Assembly (NCBI GenBank): GCA_903922545.1
Contig: CAIXUE010000029.1
Location: 1 to 8,261, forward strand
DNA length: 8,261 nucleotides
Direction of reading: 5' to 3'
DNA from: an uncultured Alphaproteobacteria bacterium
GTDB lineage: Bacteria > Pseudomonadota > Alphaproteobacteria > Micropepsales > Micropepsaceae
The notes beneath the pieces were generated by a model. The model searched no databases. It saw only the letters and a program-made list of their open reading frames with translations, and was not told where the DNA came from. The position numbers and the translations under genes are program-made. Below are positions 5,647-8,261 of this stretch, in pieces (the stretch's first letter is position 1; each line of letters begins with the position of its first letter).

Positions 5647-7629
5647 ATGACCCCGCAACTTGAGTTTCAGCAAGCCGTTTCGCTGCACCAGCAAGGCAAG
5701 GTGGCGGAGGCCGAAAAGCTTTACCGGGGCCTGATGGCGGCGGTGCCGGGCAATTTTCCCGTCCGCTACATGCTGGCGCTGCTTTGCTATCAGCAAACGC
5801 GCGGCCCCGAAGCGCTGGTGCTGATTGAAACCGCGCTGAAGCTGAACCCGCGCTCCGCCGATGCCTTGGCGCTGCATGGCGTGCTGCTTTATGGCCAAGG
5901 CCAGTTTGCGCAAGCGCTTGCGGCTTTCGACGCCGCCATCGCGGAAAAGCCGCAGGATGCAAGCGCCTGGTACAATCGCGGCCTGTCGCTGCTGGCGCTG
6001 GGCCGGCTGGAAGAATCGCTGGCTTCGCAGGACAGGGCGCTGGCGCTCAATCCCGGTCATGCCGATGCCTGGTTCCGGCGCGGCATGACGCTCCAGGGAC
6101 TGAGGCACAATCCCGAAGCCCGCGAAAGTTACACAAGGTCACTGGCGCTGAAACCGGATCACGCCGAAGCCTTTTTCGGGCGCGGCGTGGCCGCCTGGAT
6201 AGGCGGGATGGATTTTGAAGCGGCGGCGGCCGACCTGAAACAGGCGCTGCGGCTGGACCCCGATTGTCCCTGGGCGCCGGGCTGGTTGTTCCTGGTGCGC
6301 CAATACGCCGGCGACTGGCGCAATTTCGACGACGATGTGGCGCGGATTGATGCGGGCGTACGCGCCGGAAAACGGGTCACCGAACCGTTTGTCTACCAGG
6401 CCATCAGCAACTCGCCGGCCGACCTTGCGGCCTGCGCGCAGATCTATGCCGCCGACCGTTATCCGTCGCACGCCCCGCGCGCCCAAAGCCGCCCGCGCGC
6501 CTCCGGCAAAATCCATGTCGGCTATGTCTCGGGTGAGTTTCGAGACCAGGCCACCGCCTATCTGATGGCGGGGCTATACGAATGCCATGACCGCGAAAAA
6601 TTCCGCATCACCGCCTTCGACAATGGCTGGAACGATGGCAGCGCGGTGCGTCAAAGGCTGGACAGATCAATCGAAAAATTCGTCGATATTTCGCGCCTCA
6701 CCGGCGCCGAGGCGGCCAAGGCCGTGACCGCGGAAGAGATAGACATACTGGTCAATCTCAACGGCTATTTCGGCGAACATCGCATGGATCTGTTCGCCCG
6801 GCGCCCGGCGCCGCTTCAGGTCAATTATCTGGGCTTTCCCGCCACTTTGGGCGCTGACTATATGGATTACCTGATCGCCGACCGCATCGTCATTCCGGAA
6901 AGCGAGCGGCGGTTTTACAAAGAACAGATCGCGTATTTGCCGGACAGCTATCAAGTGAATGACGCCGGCCGGGGCATTGCAGAAATTATTCCCTCGCGCA
7001 CCGAATGCGGCCTGCCGGAAACATCCTTCGTGTTCTGCAACTTCAACGCCAGCTACAAGCTGACGCCGCACGCCTTTGCCGGCTGGATGCGTATCTTGCG
7101 CCAGGTGCCGGACAGCGTGCTGTGGCTTTTGCAATTCCATCCGCGCTTTTGCGAAAATTTGCGGGTGGCGGCTGAGGCGCAGGGCATTTCGGCAACGCGC
7201 ATCCTGTTCGCGCCGGTGGTGGGACAGCAAGCGCATCTGGCGCGGCTGGCGCGGGCAGACCTTTTCCTGGACGCCCTGCCCTACAACGCCCACACCACGG
7301 CCAGCGACGCCTTGTGGGCAGGCGTACCGCTGGTGACATGCCGCGGCCACGCCTTCGCCGGTCGTGTCGCCGCCAGCCTCCTCACCGCCATCGGCCTGCC
7401 CGAACTGGTGCGCGAAAACCAAAACGATTATGAAGCCCTGGCCGTATCCCTGGCGCAAAATCCGCAAGAGCTTGCTTCCATCCGCCGCAAGCTGGCGCGG
7501 AACCGCCTGACCATGCCGTTGTTCGACACACCGCGTTTTGCGCGCAATCTGGAAGCCGCTTATGAAACCATGTGGCAGAATTTTCAGGCCGGGCTTGCCC
7601 CGCAAGGCTTTGCCGTGAAGACGCCATGA
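5647..7629 (+). CDS. TPR-repeat protein with GT41 (OGT/SPINDLY-type) glycosyltransferase domain
   Basis: 660 residues from ATG 5647. Residues 3-207 are six consecutive TPR units of about 34 residues (for example ASAWYNRGLSLLALGRLEESL), probably for binding a protein acceptor. From about 290 to 650 lies a GT41 domain that in eukaryotic relatives transfers GlcNAc from UDP-GlcNAc to Ser/Thr. Landmarks are HVGYVSGEF (about 290), FARRPAPLQVNYLGFPATLG, CNFNASYKLTP with K471 (OGT K842 in NFNQLYKIDP), SVLWLLQF, and NAHTTASDALWAGVPLVT with H549 and D554 (OGT D925). Where human OGT has His498 (GNHPTSHLM) this protein has Q301 (RDQATAYLM). The start is chosen because MTPQLEFQQAVSLHQQGK matches the start of the next gene; the frame is open back to 5488 but that part crosses the promoter region. 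No strong Shine-Dalgarno precedes 5647. No signal peptide; likely cytoplasmic. A flagellin or other surface-protein glycosyltransferase role is possible but unproven. Confidence 0.93.
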   Translation: MTPQLEFQQAVSLHQQGKVAEAEKLYRGLMAAVPGNFPVRYMLALLCYQQTRGPEALVLIETALKLNPRSADALALHGVLLYGQGQFAQALAAFDAAIAEKPQDASAWYNRGLSLLALGRLEESLASQDRALALNPGHADAWFRRGMTLQGLRHNPEARESYTRSLALKPDHAEAFFGRGVAAWIGGMDFEAAAADLKQALRLDPDCPWAPGWLFLVRQYAGDWRNFDDDVARIDAGVRAGKRVTEPFVYQAISNSPADLAACAQIYAADRYPSHAPRAQSRPRASGKIHVGYVSGEFRDQATAYLMAGLYECHDREKFRITAFDNGWNDGSAVRQRLDRSIEKFVDISRLTGAEAAKAVTAEEIDILVNLNGYFGEHRMDLFARRPAPLQVNYLGFPATLGADYMDYLIADRIVIPESERRFYKEQIAYLPDSYQVNDAGRGIAEIIPSRTECGLPETSFVFCNFNASYKLTPHAFAGWMRILRQVPDSVLWLLQFHPRFCENLRVAAEAQGISATRILFAPVVGQQAHLARLARADLFLDALPYNAHTTASDALWAGVPLVTCRGHAFAGRVAASLLTAIGLPELVRENQNDYEALAVSLAQNPQELASIRRKLARNRLTMPLFDTPRFARNLEAAYETMWQNFQAGLAPQGFAVKTP

Positions 7630-7715
7630 CGCCGCAAGAGATTTTTCAACAGGCGCTTGTCCTGCATCGCCAGGGCAAGCTTGGCCTGCCGGATATTTTG
7701 TACCAGCATGAGTGA
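7626..7715 (+). pseudogene. 5' remnant of a second TPR (probably TPR-glycosyltransferase) gene, truncated by an IS
   Basis: ATG 7626 overlaps the previous gene's TGA as ATGA, the usual mark of translational coupling. The first residues, MTPQEIFQQALVLHRQGKL, parallel MTPQLEFQQAVSLHQQGKV of the upstream protein, and the Leu-Tyr pair at residues 25-26 (ILYQ) falls at the same position as in its KLYR, so the genuine gene seems to run to about codon 27. The frame then hits TGA at 7713-7715, inside or at the edge of the insertion sequence. The remainder of the gene, if it survives, would lie past the IS beyond the window. Inferred ancestral product: a tandem paralogue of the upstream TPR protein; only its first TPR helix pair is visible, so a GT41 domain is a guess. 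Confidence 0.65.
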
Positions 7716-8261
7716 GACTACTGCATAGCTGGCGTTTCATCCAGATGGGGTGGCGCGGGCATAAAAGTCTGTGGCGCAGGTGGCCGATATCCCAGCGATG
7801 AGTGGGGTCTGACGGTGTTGTAGTGGTGACGCCATTGCTCGATGAGGACCTTAGCTTCCTTGAGGCTGCAGAAGATTTCGCCATTGAGCAGCTCGTCCCG
7901 CAGCTTGCCGTTGAAGCTTTCGCAATAGCCGTTTTCCCAGGGGCTGCCCGGTTCGATGTAGAGCGTCTTGGCGCCAACATTCGCCAGCCAGCTCCGGACG
8001 ATCTTGGCGGTCATCTCCGGGCCGTTGTCGGATCGGATGTGTTCGGGGATACCGCGTACCAACATCGCGTCTGCCATGGTTTCCAGAACGCCCAGGCTGT
8101 TGATCCGCCTGGCAACCCGGATCGCCAGGCATTCCCGGGTGAACTCGTCGATCAGCGTCATCAGCCGCACCTTGCGGCCATCGTGGGTCTGGGCCTCCAC
8201 AAAGTCATAGGACCAGACATGGTTGCACCGCTCCGGACGCAGCCGGATGCAGGAACCGTCA
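7709..8261 (-). mobile_element. IS3-family insertion sequence, transposase 3' end side, continues beyond the window
   Basis: The element is recognised from its transposase gene, which ends 9-12 bases from the apparent boundary with the TPR gene. IS3-family ends usually begin TG; a TG at 7709-7710 just after the last residues that align with the TPR paralogue is the best boundary guess, uncertain by some 10 bases. The other end, its inverted repeat and the target duplication are outside the window, so the element cannot be assigned to a named IS. Confidence 0.7.
7718..8261 (-). CDS. IS3-family transposase (OrfB, integrase core), N-terminal part outside the window
   Basis: C-terminal 180 residues of a DDE transposase of the IS3 family, read leftwards and open at the right edge; it ends at TAG 7720-7718. 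The catalytic triad is visible and correctly spaced: D in WSYDFV (8206-8204), D in IRSDNGPE (8029-8027), E in YCESFNG (7921-7919). There are 58 residues between the two aspartates and 35 between the second and the glutamate, the DD(35)E pattern of this family. The ending FNGKLRDELL...HHYNTVRPHSSLGYRPPAP is also characteristic. The frame continues upstream through residues such as GSCIRLRPERCNHVW, so an internal GTG at 8200 is not the real start. OrfA and the frameshift window lie beyond the edge. No disabling mutation is seen in the visible part, so the copy may be active. Confidence 0.94.
   Translation of the reverse strand, partial: DGSCIRLRPERCNHVWSYDFVEAQTHDGRKVRLMTLIDEFTRECLAIRVARRINSLGVLETMADAMLVRGIPEHIRSDNGPEMTAKIVRSWLANVGAKTLYIEPGSPWENGYCESFNGKLRDELLNGEIFCSLKEAKVLIEQWRHHYNTVRPHSSLGYRPPAPQTFMPAPPHLDETPAMQ

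Noticed and set aside
6667..7980. A 437-codon open frame on the - strand
   Set aside because: Antisense to the GT41 domain and running across the IS boundary; composition is that of a shadow frame, and the two real genes on either side of the boundary explain the DNA.
7718..8200. Internal GTG start giving a 160-residue transposase
   Set aside because: The conserved frame, including the first catalytic Asp, continues upstream of 8200 to the window edge, so the gene is simply cut by the window.

Overview
The window is GC-rich and densely coded, and reads like a chromosomal stretch from an alphaproteobacterium. That assignment is an inference from base composition and from the style of the RND pump and the TPR/GT41 glycosyltransferase; there is no rRNA or other taxonomic marker here.

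The left half (1-5382) is transcribed leftwards. A two-gene RND efflux module runs from a periplasmic membrane-fusion (adaptor) gene to an MdtB/MdtC-like inner-membrane pump gene, 6 bp apart, and ends in a terminator-like hairpin overlapping the pump's stop codon. Beyond it, still leftward, is a secreted metallo-beta-lactamase-fold hydrolase that runs off the left edge. No outer-membrane channel gene is present, so the pump would need one encoded elsewhere.

A 264-bp divergent intergenic region (5383-5646) holds plausible promoters for both directions and an inverted repeat. Rightward from it lies a 660-residue protein with six TPR units fused to a GT41 (OGT/SPINDLY-type) glycosyltransferase domain. 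Its stop codon overlaps, as ATGA, the start of a second gene whose first residues closely resemble its own N-terminus. This tandem paralogue is cut off after about 27 codons by an IS3-family insertion sequence, which enters in opposite orientation and fills the window to its right edge.

Three lesions or oddities stand out. (1) The adaptor gene has an in-frame amber codon at codon 24, between a well-placed ribosome-binding site with ATG and the rest of the protein, so the efflux module may be damaged, mis-assembled or rescued from an internal GTG. (2) The pump carries an apparent 11-residue in-frame insertion of lower GC with a C-x3-H-x3-C-H pattern. (3) The second TPR gene appears to be broken by the IS element. 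I see no CRISPR array, tRNA, rRNA or clearly new multi-gene system.
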